Assembly: GCA_965262235.1 (NCBI GenBank)
Contig: OZ253504.1
Location: 620,001-684,000, forward strand
Length of the DNA stretch: 64,000 bases
Direction: 5' to 3'
Source of the DNA: CATQGW01 sp965262235
GTDB taxonomy: Bacteria; Chloroflexota; Dehalococcoidia; Bin125
The notes beneath the pieces were generated by a model. It saw nothing but the letters and a program-made list of their open reading frames with translations. It was not told the origin of the DNA and ran no database searches. Position numbers and translations under genes: made by a program. Positions 50,426 through 60,829 of this stretch are shown one piece after another (the stretch's first letter is position 1; every line of letters starts with the position of its first letter).

Positions 50426-53400
50426 GTGCTGCGTGCCGCTTGTTGCCTACTGGTACTCCTATCCGCGGTTTCGCTGTCGCTCGTCGTAGTCCGGGCTCAG
50501 GAACCGCTCACACCGGAGTATCGAAGCGGACAGATCAACGGTTACCGGATATCGCTCTCATTCAACGAGCTGCTCGACCCATCGATTGTGCCGCCCCCTC
50601 AGGCGTTCGAGATCAGCGGTTACGCCTCCACTGTCCGCAGCGTCTCGATCAACGGCGCAGAGGTGCGCCTCACCATCGTGCCGCCGATTCCGGAGGCCGC
50701 CGACGCGGTGCTGATGTATACAGCGCCTGCGACGGGTGGGATCGAGGCGCTTGATAAGCCGTCGAACCCGGCCGCGTCGTTTTCGACCGCCAGCCGACCG
50801 CTCAGCAACAACACGTACGGACCTGTCGTGACAGCGATCTCCGTCGACGCAGGCTCGGTCGTGCTGACGCTCTCTGCGCGAGTGAGTGTGGACGGCACGT
50901 TTAGCGGAGCCGAGTTCAGATTCTGTGCATCCGAATTCGCGTCCAGCGATACATGTCCGAGTGCGACAGGAGTGGTTGCCAACGGCGCGATCGTGACATT
51001 GACCGTCGCTGCAGACGCGCTGCCCCCCGACTCCGCGCTGTGGCTCCGCTATTCGGAGGGATCGAGTGGTGCGCGACTGGTCGATCAGGACTTCGGCGTT
51101 GCCGTTGAGGCGATCACCGCTCATCCCTTCTCGACCCCTGCCGCGCCGGTAGTCGTTGACCCGCCGAGCCTGGTCTCAGCGGTCGGCGACTCGACGACGG
51201 TCACGCTGACGTTCGAGCGCGTCCTCGACGCGGCATCCACGCCCCCGCTCAGTGCATTCACCGCCAACGGCAGCGCACCAAGCGCAGCGGAGCTCGATGG
51301 ATTAACGGTCACTCTGACACTCGCAGCCGCGCTCGCGGACGGGGAGTCGGCCGCGGTCAGCTACACGCCGCCGGAGGCGAACGCCCTACAGGATGCGGAC
51401 GGCGTACGCGTCGCCGCGTTCAGTACGCCAATCGAGAATCGCACTGATTCCGCGCCTATCGCCGTGTCGGCGGCCATTGATGCGGGCGGCGCGTCGCTGA
51501 CGATCACGTTCAGCGAGGCGCTCAGCGAGGAGCCGTTGCACCAGCCAGCCTCCGACGCGTTCTCGATCAGCGGCGGCTCCTCGGCGATCACCGCCGCCGA
51601 CGTGACCGAGACGAGCTTGATCCTGACCCTCACCCCGGGTGTGTTGCAGGGCCAGACGCTGCGAATCGCCTACACCACCCCAGCCGGAGGGCCACTCCGC
51701 GACGCTGATCAGGGCGGCCTGAGCGTCGCGGCGTTCGAGCTGGACATCGAGAACAACAGCGAGCTCACGCCGGCTCCGACGCCCCTCGATACGGGCGGTC
51801 TGGTCGATGCGTATGTGATCACGCTCGACTTCAGCGAGGCGCTCGACCCGGACGCCGTCCCGCCGCCAACGGCGTTCGCGATCTTGGGGCACGAGGCGCA
51901 GGTACGCGCGGTTTCGGTCGTCGGCGCCAAAGTGTTGCTTCAGGTGCTTCCGCCCTTCGCGCCCGACCTGTTCCCCTCGATCAGCTACAGCCCGGCTCAA
52001 TCAGGCGCGCTGGAATCGCTGCTAAAGCCGGCTTCCGCAGTCCCAGCGTTCACCCGTGAGCTGAACAACACCACGTCAGGGCCGGTGGTCACAGCGATCG
52101 CGGTCGACGGAAGCGGAGTTGCGCTCAGCTTCTCAGCGCCCCTCCGGGCGAAGGGAACCATCTCGCCCGCGACGTTTGGCATATGCCATGCAGCGGATGC
52201 CGACGAAGATGATTGCACGGCTGCCACCATGCTCACCGTCGACGGCGCCGTCGTCAGGCTCACGGCGCCGGCCGACGCACTGCCCGCCGATACGGAAGTC
52301 TGGCTGCGCTACTCGGGCGGCTCCGAATCAGATCATCTGCACGACCAGTACAACTCCAGCGCGATCGTTCCGGCGATCGCAGGCCACCCCTTCCTAACGC
52401 CCGAAGCGGCGCCGACCCCGCCGGCGTTGCTGGAGGCCATCGGCGACGGCACGATCGTGACGCTCACGTTCGACCGCGCTCTCGATGCGGGCTCGGTTCC
52501 CACTGTGGCTGCGTTCTCGTTGAACGACGCGGCGCCGAACAATGTGGTGCTCGACGGCGCCGTTGTCACGCTGACGCTGGCTGCGGCTCTGGCCGATGGT
52601 GAGGCTGCTTCGGTCAGCTATACGCCGCCCGAGGAGGGAGTGCTGCAGGGCGCCGGTGGCGTCGCCGCGGCGGCGTTCACGCAGGCGGTCGTCAACCGCA
52701 CTGACCATGCTCCGGTTGCGGAGTCGGGCGAGGTCGATGCCGCGGGCGCAACGCTGACGATCAGGTTCAGTGAGGCCTTGAGTGAGGCGAGCGACGCCAC
52801 CTCGGCGGTCACCGCGTTCAGCTTGACCGGCACGAGCGCCGCGGTGTCAATGGTCACCGTGTCGGGCTCGGCGGTGACGCTTTCGTTGTCGCCTGCGGCG
52901 GTCGCCGGTGACTCGATCAGCGTCGCCTACAGCCCACCCATCGACCCTCCGCGCCTGCGCGACAACGACCAGGGCGCGCTCGCCGTCGCGGCGTTCTCGC
53001 TGGTAGTCGACAACGGCGCGCTCGGCCCGCCAATGCTGCTCTCCGCCATCGCGGACGGCGCGGCGGTGACGCTCACGTTCGACCGCGATCTCGACGCGGG
53101 CTCGGTTCCCACTGTGGCTGCGTTCTCGTTGAACGCCGTGGCCCCGAGCCAGGTGATGCTCGACGGCGCCGTTGTCACGCTGACGCTCGCGACAGCACTC
53201 GACGATGGCGAGGAAACGTCGGTGACCTATACGCCGCCGAACTCTGGCGCACTCCAGGATGTGCAGGGGATCGCCGTCGCCGCGTTCACGACCGGGATTG
53301 ACAACCGCACGGACGCCGCGCCGGTCGCGGAGACGGCGGAGATTGACGTGACCGGCGCGACGCTGACGATCACGTTCAGTGAGGCGTTGAGTGAGGCGAG

Positions 53401-56400
53401 CGACGCCACCCCGGCGATCGCCGCGTTCAGCCTGACCGGCACGAGCGCCGCGGTGTCAATGGTCACGGTGTCGGGCGCGGCGGTGACGCTCTCGTTGTCG
53501 CCTGTGGCGCTCGCCGGCGACTCGATCAGCGTCGCGTACAGCCCACCGATCGACGCTCCGCGCCTCCGCGACAACGATCAGGGCGCGCTCGCCGTCGCAG
53601 GCTTCTCGCTGGCGATCGACAACGGCGCGCTCGGCCCACCGACGCTGCTCTCATCCATCGCGGACAGCGCAACGGTGACGCTCACGTTCGACCGCGCTCT
53701 CGATGCGGGCTCGGCGCCCGCCCCGGCCGCGTTTTCCGTGGAGAACGGCGCCGTGATCGACGTGGCGTTGGACGCAGCCGTCGTCAGCCTGACGCTCGCG
53801 ACAGCACTCGACGATGGCGAGGAAACGTCGGTGACCTATACGCCGCCGAACTCTGGCGCACTCCAGGATGTGCAGGGGATCGCCGTCGCCGCGTTCACGA
53901 CCGGGATTGACAACCGCACGGACGCCGCGCCGGTCGCGGAGACGGCGGAGATTGACGTGACCGGCGCGACGCTGACGATCACGTTCAGCGAGGCGTTGAG
54001 TGAGTCGACCGACGGGCCTCCTGCAGCGTCGGTGTTCTCGTTGGCGGGCACGAGCGCGACGGCGTCGATCGTGAGCATCGAAGCAACGGTGGTCACGCTC
54101 CAACTCTCGCCCGCGGCGCGCGAGGGCGACGCGATAGTGCTCAGCTACGACCCGCCGTCGACCGGCGGACTGACCGACGCGGACCAGGGCCAGATTCCTG
54201 TCGCGATTTTCTCGCTGATCGTCAGGAATCGGACTGATACGGCGCCGGTGCTCCGGCACGGGGCAGTTGCGGATGACCTGATCACGCTGACGTTCGATCA
54301 GGACCTCGATGAGACGAGCGTGCCACCAGTGATCGAACAGGGGCTGAGCCCGAGCAATGCGATCACCGTGACCGCGGACCAGATCCGGGCTTCCTTCACA
54401 GCGGTAACGGTGGCTGGCCGGGAGCTGCGATTGACGTTGGCTTCGCCCGTGCGCGCGGGCGCCCAGGTCAAAGTCCAGTATCAGCTTGGCACGGCGTCGC
54501 CGCTGCGCGACACCTCAATGCCGCCGAACGTGACGGACTCGTTCGATAGGTTCCAGCTGACCAACGTCACGCCTGCCGGCCCGCTGTCGGCGGAGATCGT
54601 GGGCTGGACGCTGCGAGTCACATTCGACGCCCCCCTGACGGCGAACGACGCGATCGGCACGGCCGGGTTCGGCGTCGCCGCCGACGCTTCCGCCGTTGCG
54701 GTCAACGAAATCTCCGCGGACCGCGCGGTCCTCGTGCTCCGCACCGCCACCCCCGTCGCCACGGGCATCGCCGTCACTCTGACGTACGATCCGCCGTCCG
54801 AGGATGCGCTGTCCGACGCCCACGGGAACGCGGTGCGTGCGTTCGCGCTCAACGTCGGGAATCTCACTGACAACGGTCCCGTCGCATCCATGGCGACGGT
54901 GGACGGGAAGGCTGTCGCTGTCGAGTTCGATCGGGAACTGCTCGCCGATCCGGCGCTCTCGGCAAGTGCATTCGAGGCGAACGGTCGGCTGGGAACGGCC
55001 GTTGCGGTTGACGGCAAGGTGCTCCGCATCACGCTCGCAGAGGCGGTCGCGGAGGCATCGGAGGTGGAGGTCACCTACGCGCCTTCGCCGCAAGACGCGC
55101 CGTCAGGCGTGCTGCGGGACGTGAACGGCATCGCCGCCTCGGCGTTCGCGCTCGAGGCGACGAACCTCACTGACACGGCGCCGGTTGTCACCGAGGTAGT
55201 CGCGACGGCGCGACTGGTGACTGTCACCTTCGACCAGGCGCTCAGCGCGGGAGGAATGCCGCCGGCGGCGGCATTCCTCCTTGAAGGAGCCTCCCCGCAC
55301 GTCAGCGGCGTCGGGATCAGCGGCGCGACGCTCCAGTTGACGCTGGGGTGCTGCCTTGAGGCCGACGCCGACGTGAGTCTGGTCTACACGCCGCAGGCGG
55401 TCGACGAACTGGAGGATCCCACCGGCAACGATGTCGCTGCGTTCGCGCACCCCATCGACAATCGCACCGTTCCAGGACCCGCGCTCGAGTCGGTTGTGGT
55501 CCAGGGACGGGAGCTGCGGCTGACACTCGGCGCCGAACTTGATGCGGCGCCGATGGTCCCGGCCGACTCGTTCGTCGTCACAGTGGATGGGACTGGCGTC
55601 GCGATCGAATCCGTAGCGGTCGACGGCAGCGATGTCGTTGTGACGCTCAATCAGTGGGTGGCGGGGCACTCTGCGGTCACGATCACATACACGCCGCCGG
55701 ACGACGACGCGCTGCGTGCTGCTGATGGTGGGTACGTGCGCGGTATCGACCAGCGGACGGTCGAGAATCGAAGCGCCCCGCGGCTGGAGTCGGCTGAGGC
55801 GAACGGAACGCGGCTCACGTTGGCGTTCGACACGGCGCTGCGCGGTGACGGTCCGTCGGCTGGTGTGTTCAGCGTGCCCGGTGCGATCGTTGCGAGCGTC
55901 GCGATCTCCGCTCAGGCAGTGGTCCTCACGCTGTCGGTCGCGGTGATGGAGGGGCAGATCGTCAGCATCTCGTATCGGCCAGTGGCCGTGGCGCGGGATG
56001 CGATCGTCGGCGCGAACGGGGTTGCGGCGGAGGGCTTCGAAGCTCGGGCTGTACAGAACCTGACCGACACAGCCCCGGTCCCGATTGGGGCGCAGGTGTT
56101 AGGAGCGGCGCTCACGATCGCGTTCGACCAGGCGCTCGACGCGTCCGGCGTTCCGCCGCTGGCCGCCTTCACGGTGGCGATCGACGGGGTGGCGATCGGC
56201 GTGTCCGAGGTCTCGATCGGCGCGGACTCGGTCGCGCTGACGCTGGCACGGGAAGTCACGGCTGCGGAAGCGGTCGCGGTGGCGTACACCCAGCCGGACG
56301 CCGGAGGGCTCGTTGACGCGACAGGCAACCGCGCGCGCTCGTTTGAGCTGGACGCAGAGAATCTGACCGCTCCCAAACTCGCGGATGCGGAGGTCAACGG

Positions 56401-59400
56401 CGACAAGCTGACGCTGACATTCGACACCGCGCTCGACCCGGCGTCGCGCCCGGGCAGCGAGGCGTTCACCGTCCACTTCGCGACGATTGTGGGCGTGACC
56501 GTGGTGGGAAGGGTGGTGACGCTCGCGCTCAATCCGCCCGTAGCCGAAGACACGTCGGTGACACTGTTCTACGAGCCACCGGCGGACCCGACCAAGCGGC
56601 TGCAGTCCGCCCACGGCGCTGAAGTCGAAGCGATTCCTGGAGTCGCCGTCACGAATCTGACCGACACCGCCCCGCTCGTGGTCAGCGCCGGCGTGCAGGA
56701 CGCGTTCGTGACGCTCAGCTTCGACCAGGCGTTGGAAACCAGCGTGAACCCGGATCCTGACGCGTTCAGCTTGGCTGGATCCGATCGGTTCGCGATCACC
56801 GCCACGGCGCGGAACGACGCCCTGACCAGCGACGGCGTCGTCACCTTGACGCTCGACGGATCGGTTAGCGAGGGCGCCGATATCTCGGTGGCGTACCGAC
56901 CGCAGATGGCTGCGACGGACTTGCGCGACCCGGAGGGGAACGGGGTTGCGGCGTTTGATGTCGCGGCCGAGAACGCCACCGACACGCCGCCCGTCGCGCT
57001 GTCTGGCACGGTCGACGGGTCTACAGCGGCGATCACGTTCGACCAGGCGCTCGGCACAACGAGCCCGGACGCGACGGCGTTCAGCCTGACGGGCACGGTC
57101 GCGGTTGTGACACGCCTCGACATCGCCGGTGCGAGGTTCACACTGACGCTTGAGCCGCCCGTCAAAGAGGGCGAGGGGGTGACGCTCGAATACATCGAGC
57201 CAGCGCTCAGCCCGTTGCAGGACGCCACCGGGAATCGCGTCGGCGGCTTCAAGCGCGTGCTCGTGAATCGAACCGACACGACGCCACGTGTCGAAGCGGC
57301 GACGGCGAACGGAGCCGCGCTCTTGATCGTGTTCGACCAACCGCTCGACGAGGGATCGACGCCGCGCTCGGAGGCGTTCAGCCTGACGCAAGGTCCGCTG
57401 GTCAGCGGTGTTGAGACTGACGGCGCCACGCTGCATCTGACGTTGGAAGCCCGCGTGGGGGACGGCGACGAACTGCGAGTGACGTACGTGGCTTCATCGG
57501 ACCATCCGTTGCAGGACGCAACGCTGAATCAGGTCGAGCCGTTCGAGATCGACGTCGTCAACGACACCGATGACGCACCGACTGCGCTGTCTGCGAGCAC
57601 GGACCTGAGCGGCGCGGCGATCACGATCGTGACCAGCGAGCCTGTGCACGTCGCCGACGGCGTCGCGCTGAGTGCGTTCGCCCTCGCTGGATCCACGGCG
57701 CGAGTTGTATCGATCGAGGCGACGGAGGGAGGGTTGTCGCTCGAGCTCGAGTCGCCAGTGCACGAGTTGGACGAGCTCATCCTCAGCTACTCCCCGGACT
57801 CGACGCAGCCCCTGTTGATCGACGCCGATCAGGCCGCGCTGCCGGTCGCCGCGTTCGAGCTGGCGGTCGACAACGGCGCCGATACAGCGCCGGTCGTCGA
57901 GCGGCTGCATGTTGACGGTGAGACGCTCACGTTGACATTCGATCAGCCGTTGGTGGGACCCGACGGGCCGCCGTATCTGGCGGAATTCGATGATGGGACG
58001 GTGGTTGATCCGCCCGTTCCAATCCACGCATATCGGGTGCTGGTGAACGAGGCGCTGGAACCTGCGGCGTTCGGAGCATCTGAGGTGCACGACCGAGTCG
58101 CCCGCCTCACTCTGCTGGCTCCGGTGCAGATTTCCGACGTCGTGACCCTGCAGTACCAGCTCCAGACGACGAGGCCGCTGATCGACCCGACCGGCCATGA
58201 AGTCGCATCGTTCGACCCGCAGCCCGTCGAGAACATCACCGCCGCCGCGCCTGTGTCGGCGCTGGTGGACGAATCCTTGCTCACGATCACGTTCGACGCG
58301 GCGCTTCAGGAGGGCGGGGAACTGGGCGCGGCGGCGTTCAGCGTGAACCAGGCGGCGCCTCTGGCGGCGGCGGCATCCGCCGCCGTGCTGACGTTGACGC
58401 TCTCCGCGCCGGTCGGCGAGGGCGAGGAGGTCACCGCTCGCTACATCCAGCCGGCTGACGCGGCGCTGCTCGACTCCGCCGGCGGCCGCGTGAAGTCCTT
58501 CGAACTCACAGTTGAGAACAAGACCGATACTGCTCCCACCGCGGTATCGGCGCTGGTTGACGCCACATCAGCTGAAATCACGTTCGACCAGGAGCTGTCG
58601 CCAACCGCCACACCCGCAACGGCGTTCAGCGTGACTGACAGCGAAGGACCGATCGCGGTTGACTCCGCCGCGGTCTCGGGGCGGGCGGTGTCGTTGTCAC
58701 TGGCCCGGTCCGCGGAGGAGGCGGCGGTCGTTCAGGTGGCATATTCGCGCCCTCCGACCGAGGCGCTGGCCGACCAGACCGGCAACCTGGTCGAGGCGTT
58801 CTCGATCACCGCGGAGAATCGCACCTTGCAGGGACCGCGGCCGGTGCTGGTTGAGTCGTGGCTGACCGACCTGGTGGTGACGTTCGACGAGCCGCTGGAT
58901 CCCACGGCTCTGCCGGCCGCTGAGGACTTCGAACTCAGCTGGGCGCCCGATGTCGCCGAAGTGGTGGCAATCGACGGCGCGATCCTGCGCCTGCGGCTGA
59001 ACGAGCCAGGGGCCGGCCCCGACAGCCGAATCCGCCTGAAGTATGAGCCCAGCGCGAATCATCCACTTCGCGACCTGCTCGGTACAGCGGCGGATTCGTT
59101 CGCGATCGATGTGACGGATCGAGGCAGCGCGCCGCGGATGGTGAGCGCCATCGCGATCAATCGGATCGTCCTGATCTACTTCGACGCCCCGCTCGACGCC
59201 GGGCGAGTCCCGCTGCTGTCGTGGTGGCTCGTCATGGCCGGCACGCGGGTTGATGTCGCGGAGGTCTTCGTCTCGCGGTCGGGCAACGTGATGCTGCTGC
59301 TCAAGGAGCCGGGCTTGCCCGAGGGCGGCGACGAAGTGTTCGTCGCATATCTCCCGCTCAACAGCGGCAGCCGCTCGCTGCGCGGCCTGGCGGGACACCT

Positions 59401-60796
59401 CGTCGCCGGCTCGGGCGTCCTCGCTCCGAACTACACCCAGCTCGACCCCGTGGCCGTCGCGGCGGCCGCTAGCGCGACGACGGTGGAGGTCCAGTTCAGC
59501 GAGGTGATCGCGCCGCGTGCCACCGAACCCGACTGGTTCGCGGTCGTCGCCGGCCGTCGCACGATCGGGGTGACCGGCATCGAGTGGGGCGAGACCACTG
59601 CGGTCTTGACGCTCGACTCTGAGGTGACGGCCCGCGACGCCGTGACGTTGAGCTACGAGCCCAAGTCGCGCGACGGCGCCGTCGACGATGAGCATCGGCT
59701 GCTCGCTGCGTTCAGTCTCCCCGCGACGAATGACATGACCGTCGCGCCGACTCCCGAAGGCCGGATCGAAGCGGCGCAGCTTCGCGCTGCGGGTGATCCC
59801 ACCACTTCGATCGAGGTCGCGCTGCGGCGCGAATTGGTGCGCGAGTTCGCCTGGCGCGGCGGCGTGTACGAGACCGTCGAGGTGGCCGCATTGACCGATG
59901 AAGCGCTCGCGGCCTTCCACGAGGACGGGTTGCCCGCAGTTGTGGTGCACTCGATCGGCACCGCGAGAGATCTTCGCGAGGCGCAGATTGAGCTGCGACC
60001 CGTCACCCACCGGGCGCTGCTCGGCGGCGTGCTCGATGACGTCTCGGCGCTGGCCTGGAAGGCGGACGCCGACAGGGCGACGATCCTCAGTGCGTGGCGG
60101 ATCGGGCTCAGCGACGAGCGGGGCACCCCAGTCGATGGCCGCGCGCAGGTCACGGTGCTTCTGCCGCTGCCCGCGGCGACCCGCCCGCTCGCATACGTGG
60201 CCTTCGATCTCGGCGCAGACTCGTGGCAGCAGGCGACCGCGTGGGCGCTCTGCGATGACCAGCCTCACTCCGCAGCCGAAGCCGCCCCGGCGCCCCAGGG
60301 TCCGGATGCGGTCGCAGCGATCGACCCGGGCGACGACCCTGAAACGGACCCGTGCGATCGGCTGGCCCGCGAAGCTGAACCTGATCGCGAGGCAACCGAG
60401 ACGCCCGACCAGGCAACATCCGCTGGCGAATCCGCCGAGCCGGAGCCAGCCACGGCGTGGATCGCGATGCGCGTCACCGCGCCGAGCCTGCTCGCCATCG
60501 CCGAGATGCCTGCCTATGACGTCTCGATCCGTCCCGGAGCGACGCCGTTCGTGTTCCGCGGATTGAGCGGGACGCCGGCGCGCGAGTTCGCGAGCGCGCT
60601 GGGCCCCGCGGTGATTGGGATCGGCGTCCCCACTGGCGAGCCGCGCGACTGGCGCTATATCGACGCCGCCGGCACGTGGGGAGACCCATACGCGCTCAGC
60701 CACGGGGAGCGCATCGTGATCGTTTGCGACATGGCCGCGCCGAGGGTCACGCTCACTCTGGCCGCGGATTTGCCGCTCGTGGGGGGCGGCGGCTGA
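50426..60796 (+). CDS. Giant secreted protein of about thirty SwmB-like beta-sandwich repeats
   Basis: A single open frame encodes 3,456 residues. A Sec signal peptide (LRAACCLLVLLSAVSLSLVVV, RAQ) follows the GTG at 50426. Then come about thirty units of 90-130 residues. A typical unit runs: TLTFD.ALD...P....F, a strand-rich middle ending VTLTL, G..V.V.Y.PP, L.D..G..V.AF, and N.TD.AP. This is the SwmB pattern, named from cyanobacterial cell-surface motility protein. Repeats 3-12 alternate two subtypes and include a recent duplication (53180-53395 and 53789-54004). The last ~330 residues are not repeats and carry an acidic, glutamate-rich linker. No LPxTG or C-terminal membrane helix is visible. 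The likely role is adhesion, S-layer-like cover or gliding; no function can be assigned. Confidence 0.88.
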   Translation: MLRAACCLLVLLSAVSLSLVVVRAQEPLTPEYRSGQINGYRISLSFNELLDPSIVPPPQAFEISGYASTVRSVSINGAEVRLTIVPPIPEAADAVLMYTAPATGGIEALDKPSNPAASFSTASRPLSNNTYGPVVTAISVDAGSVVLTLSARVSVDGTFSGAEFRFCASEFASSDTCPSATGVVANGAIVTLTVAADALPPDSALWLRYSEGSSGARLVDQDFGVAVEAITAHPFSTPAAPVVVDPPSLVSAVGDSTTVTLTFERVLDAASTPPLSAFTANGSAPSAAELDGLTVTLTLAAALADGESAAVSYTPPEANALQDADGVRVAAFSTPIENRTDSAPIAVSAAIDAGGASLTITFSEALSEEPLHQPASDAFSISGGSSAITAADVTETSLILTLTPGVLQGQTLRIAYTTPAGGPLRDADQGGLSVAAFELDIENNSELTPAPTPLDTGGLVDAYVITLDFSEALDPDAVPPPTAFAILGHEAQVRAVSVVGAKVLLQVLPPFAPDLFPSISYSPAQSGALESLLKPASAVPAFTRELNNTTSGPVVTAIAVDGSGVALSFSAPLRAKGTISPATFGICHAADADEDDCTAATMLTVDGAVVRLTAPADALPADTEVWLRYSGGSESDHLHDQYNSSAIVPAIAGHPFLTPEAAPTPPALLEAIGDGTIVTLTFDRALDAGSVPTVAAFSLNDAAPNNVVLDGAVVTLTLAAALADGEAASVSYTPPEEGVLQGAGGVAAAAFTQAVVNRTDHAPVAESGEVDAAGATLTIRFSEALSEASDATSAVTAFSLTGTSAAVSMVTVSGSAVTLSLSPAAVAGDSISVAYSPPIDPPRLRDNDQGALAVAAFSLVVDNGALGPPMLLSAIADGAAVTLTFDRDLDAGSVPTVAAFSLNAVAPSQVMLDGAVVTLTLATALDDGEETSVTYTPPNSGALQDVQGIAVAAFTTGIDNRTDAAPVAETAEIDVTGATLTITFSEALSEASDATPAIAAFSLTGTSAAVSMVTVSGAAVTLSLSPVALAGDSISVAYSPPIDAPRLRDNDQGALAVAGFSLAIDNGALGPPTLLSSIADSATVTLTFDRALDAGSAPAPAAFSVENGAVIDVALDAAVVSLTLATALDDGEETSVTYTPPNSGALQDVQGIAVAAFTTGIDNRTDAAPVAETAEIDVTGATLTITFSEALSESTDGPPAASVFSLAGTSATASIVSIEATVVTLQLSPAAREGDAIVLSYDPPSTGGLTDADQGQIPVAIFSLIVRNRTDTAPVLRHGAVADDLITLTFDQDLDETSVPPVIEQGLSPSNAITVTADQIRASFTAVTVAGRELRLTLASPVRAGAQVKVQYQLGTASPLRDTSMPPNVTDSFDRFQLTNVTPAGPLSAEIVGWTLRVTFDAPLTANDAIGTAGFGVAADASAVAVNEISADRAVLVLRTATPVATGIAVTLTYDPPSEDALSDAHGNAVRAFALNVGNLTDNGPVASMATVDGKAVAVEFDRELLADPALSASAFEANGRLGTAVAVDGKVLRITLAEAVAEASEVEVTYAPSPQDAPSGVLRDVNGIAASAFALEATNLTDTAPVVTEVVATARLVTVTFDQALSAGGMPPAAAFLLEGASPHVSGVGISGATLQLTLGCCLEADADVSLVYTPQAVDELEDPTGNDVAAFAHPIDNRTVPGPALESVVVQGRELRLTLGAELDAAPMVPADSFVVTVDGTGVAIESVAVDGSDVVVTLNQWVAGHSAVTITYTPPDDDALRAADGGYVRGIDQRTVENRSAPRLESAEANGTRLTLAFDTALRGDGPSAGVFSVPGAIVASVAISAQAVVLTLSVAVMEGQIVSISYRPVAVARDAIVGANGVAAEGFEARAVQNLTDTAPVPIGAQVLGAALTIAFDQALDASGVPPLAAFTVAIDGVAIGVSEVSIGADSVALTLAREVTAAEAVAVAYTQPDAGGLVDATGNRARSFELDAENLTAPKLADAEVNGDKLTLTFDTALDPASRPGSEAFTVHFATIVGVTVVGRVVTLALNPPVAEDTSVTLFYEPPADPTKRLQSAHGAEVEAIPGVAVTNLTDTAPLVVSAGVQDAFVTLSFDQALETSVNPDPDAFSLAGSDRFAITATARNDALTSDGVVTLTLDGSVSEGADISVAYRPQMAATDLRDPEGNGVAAFDVAAENATDTPPVALSGTVDGSTAAITFDQALGTTSPDATAFSLTGTVAVVTRLDIAGARFTLTLEPPVKEGEGVTLEYIEPALSPLQDATGNRVGGFKRVLVNRTDTTPRVEAATANGAALLIVFDQPLDEGSTPRSEAFSLTQGPLVSGVETDGATLHLTLEARVGDGDELRVTYVASSDHPLQDATLNQVEPFEIDVVNDTDDAPTALSASTDLSGAAITIVTSEPVHVADGVALSAFALAGSTARVVSIEATEGGLSLELESPVHELDELILSYSPDSTQPLLIDADQAALPVAAFELAVDNGADTAPVVERLHVDGETLTLTFDQPLVGPDGPPYLAEFDDGTVVDPPVPIHAYRVLVNEALEPAAFGASEVHDRVARLTLLAPVQISDVVTLQYQLQTTRPLIDPTGHEVASFDPQPVENITAAAPVSALVDESLLTITFDAALQEGGELGAAAFSVNQAAPLAAAASAAVLTLTLSAPVGEGEEVTARYIQPADAALLDSAGGRVKSFELTVENKTDTAPTAVSALVDATSAEITFDQELSPTATPATAFSVTDSEGPIAVDSAAVSGRAVSLSLARSAEEAAVVQVAYSRPPTEALADQTGNLVEAFSITAENRTLQGPRPVLVESWLTDLVVTFDEPLDPTALPAAEDFELSWAPDVAEVVAIDGAILRLRLNEPGAGPDSRIRLKYEPSANHPLRDLLGTAADSFAIDVTDRGSAPRMVSAIAINRIVLIYFDAPLDAGRVPLLSWWLVMAGTRVDVAEVFVSRSGNVMLLLKEPGLPEGGDEVFVAYLPLNSGSRSLRGLAGHLVAGSGVLAPNYTQLDPVAVAAAASATTVEVQFSEVIAPRATEPDWFAVVAGRRTIGVTGIEWGETTAVLTLDSEVTARDAVTLSYEPKSRDGAVDDEHRLLAAFSLPATNDMTVAPTPEGRIEAAQLRAAGDPTTSIEVALRRELVREFAWRGGVYETVEVAALTDEALAAFHEDGLPAVVVHSIGTARDLREAQIELRPVTHRALLGGVLDDVSALAWKADADRATILSAWRIGLSDERGTPVDGRAQVTVLLPLPAATRPLAYVAFDLGADSWQQATAWALCDDQPHSAAEAAPAPQGPDAVAAIDPGDDPETDPCDRLAREAEPDREATETPDQATSAGESAEPEPATAWIAMRVTAPSLLAIAEMPAYDVSIRPGATPFVFRGLSGTPAREFASALGPAVIGIGVPTGEPRDWRYIDAAGTWGDPYALSHGERIVIVCDMAAPRVTLTLAADLPLVGGGG
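53180..53395 (+). repeat. 216-bp near-identical repeat, copy 1
   Basis: This segment recurs at 53789-54004 with a single difference (T at 53380, C in the second copy). The offset of 609 bases is exactly 203 codons, so the reading frame is kept. Confidence 0.9.
53789..54004 (+). repeat. 216-bp near-identical repeat, copy 2
   Basis: Second copy of the repeat at 53180-53395, inside the same gene. The sequence just before and after diverges, which marks the edges of the last duplication or gene-conversion event. Confidence 0.9.
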
Positions 60797-60829
60797 GCGC
60801 GGGGGGGAGTTCTGAGCTCAGCCGGGGCT

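Noticed and set aside
58697..60703. A 668-residue minus-strand frame opposite the giant gene
   Set aside because: Arg-rich shadow of the repeat protein; no starts with ribosome binding sites and no family resemblance.
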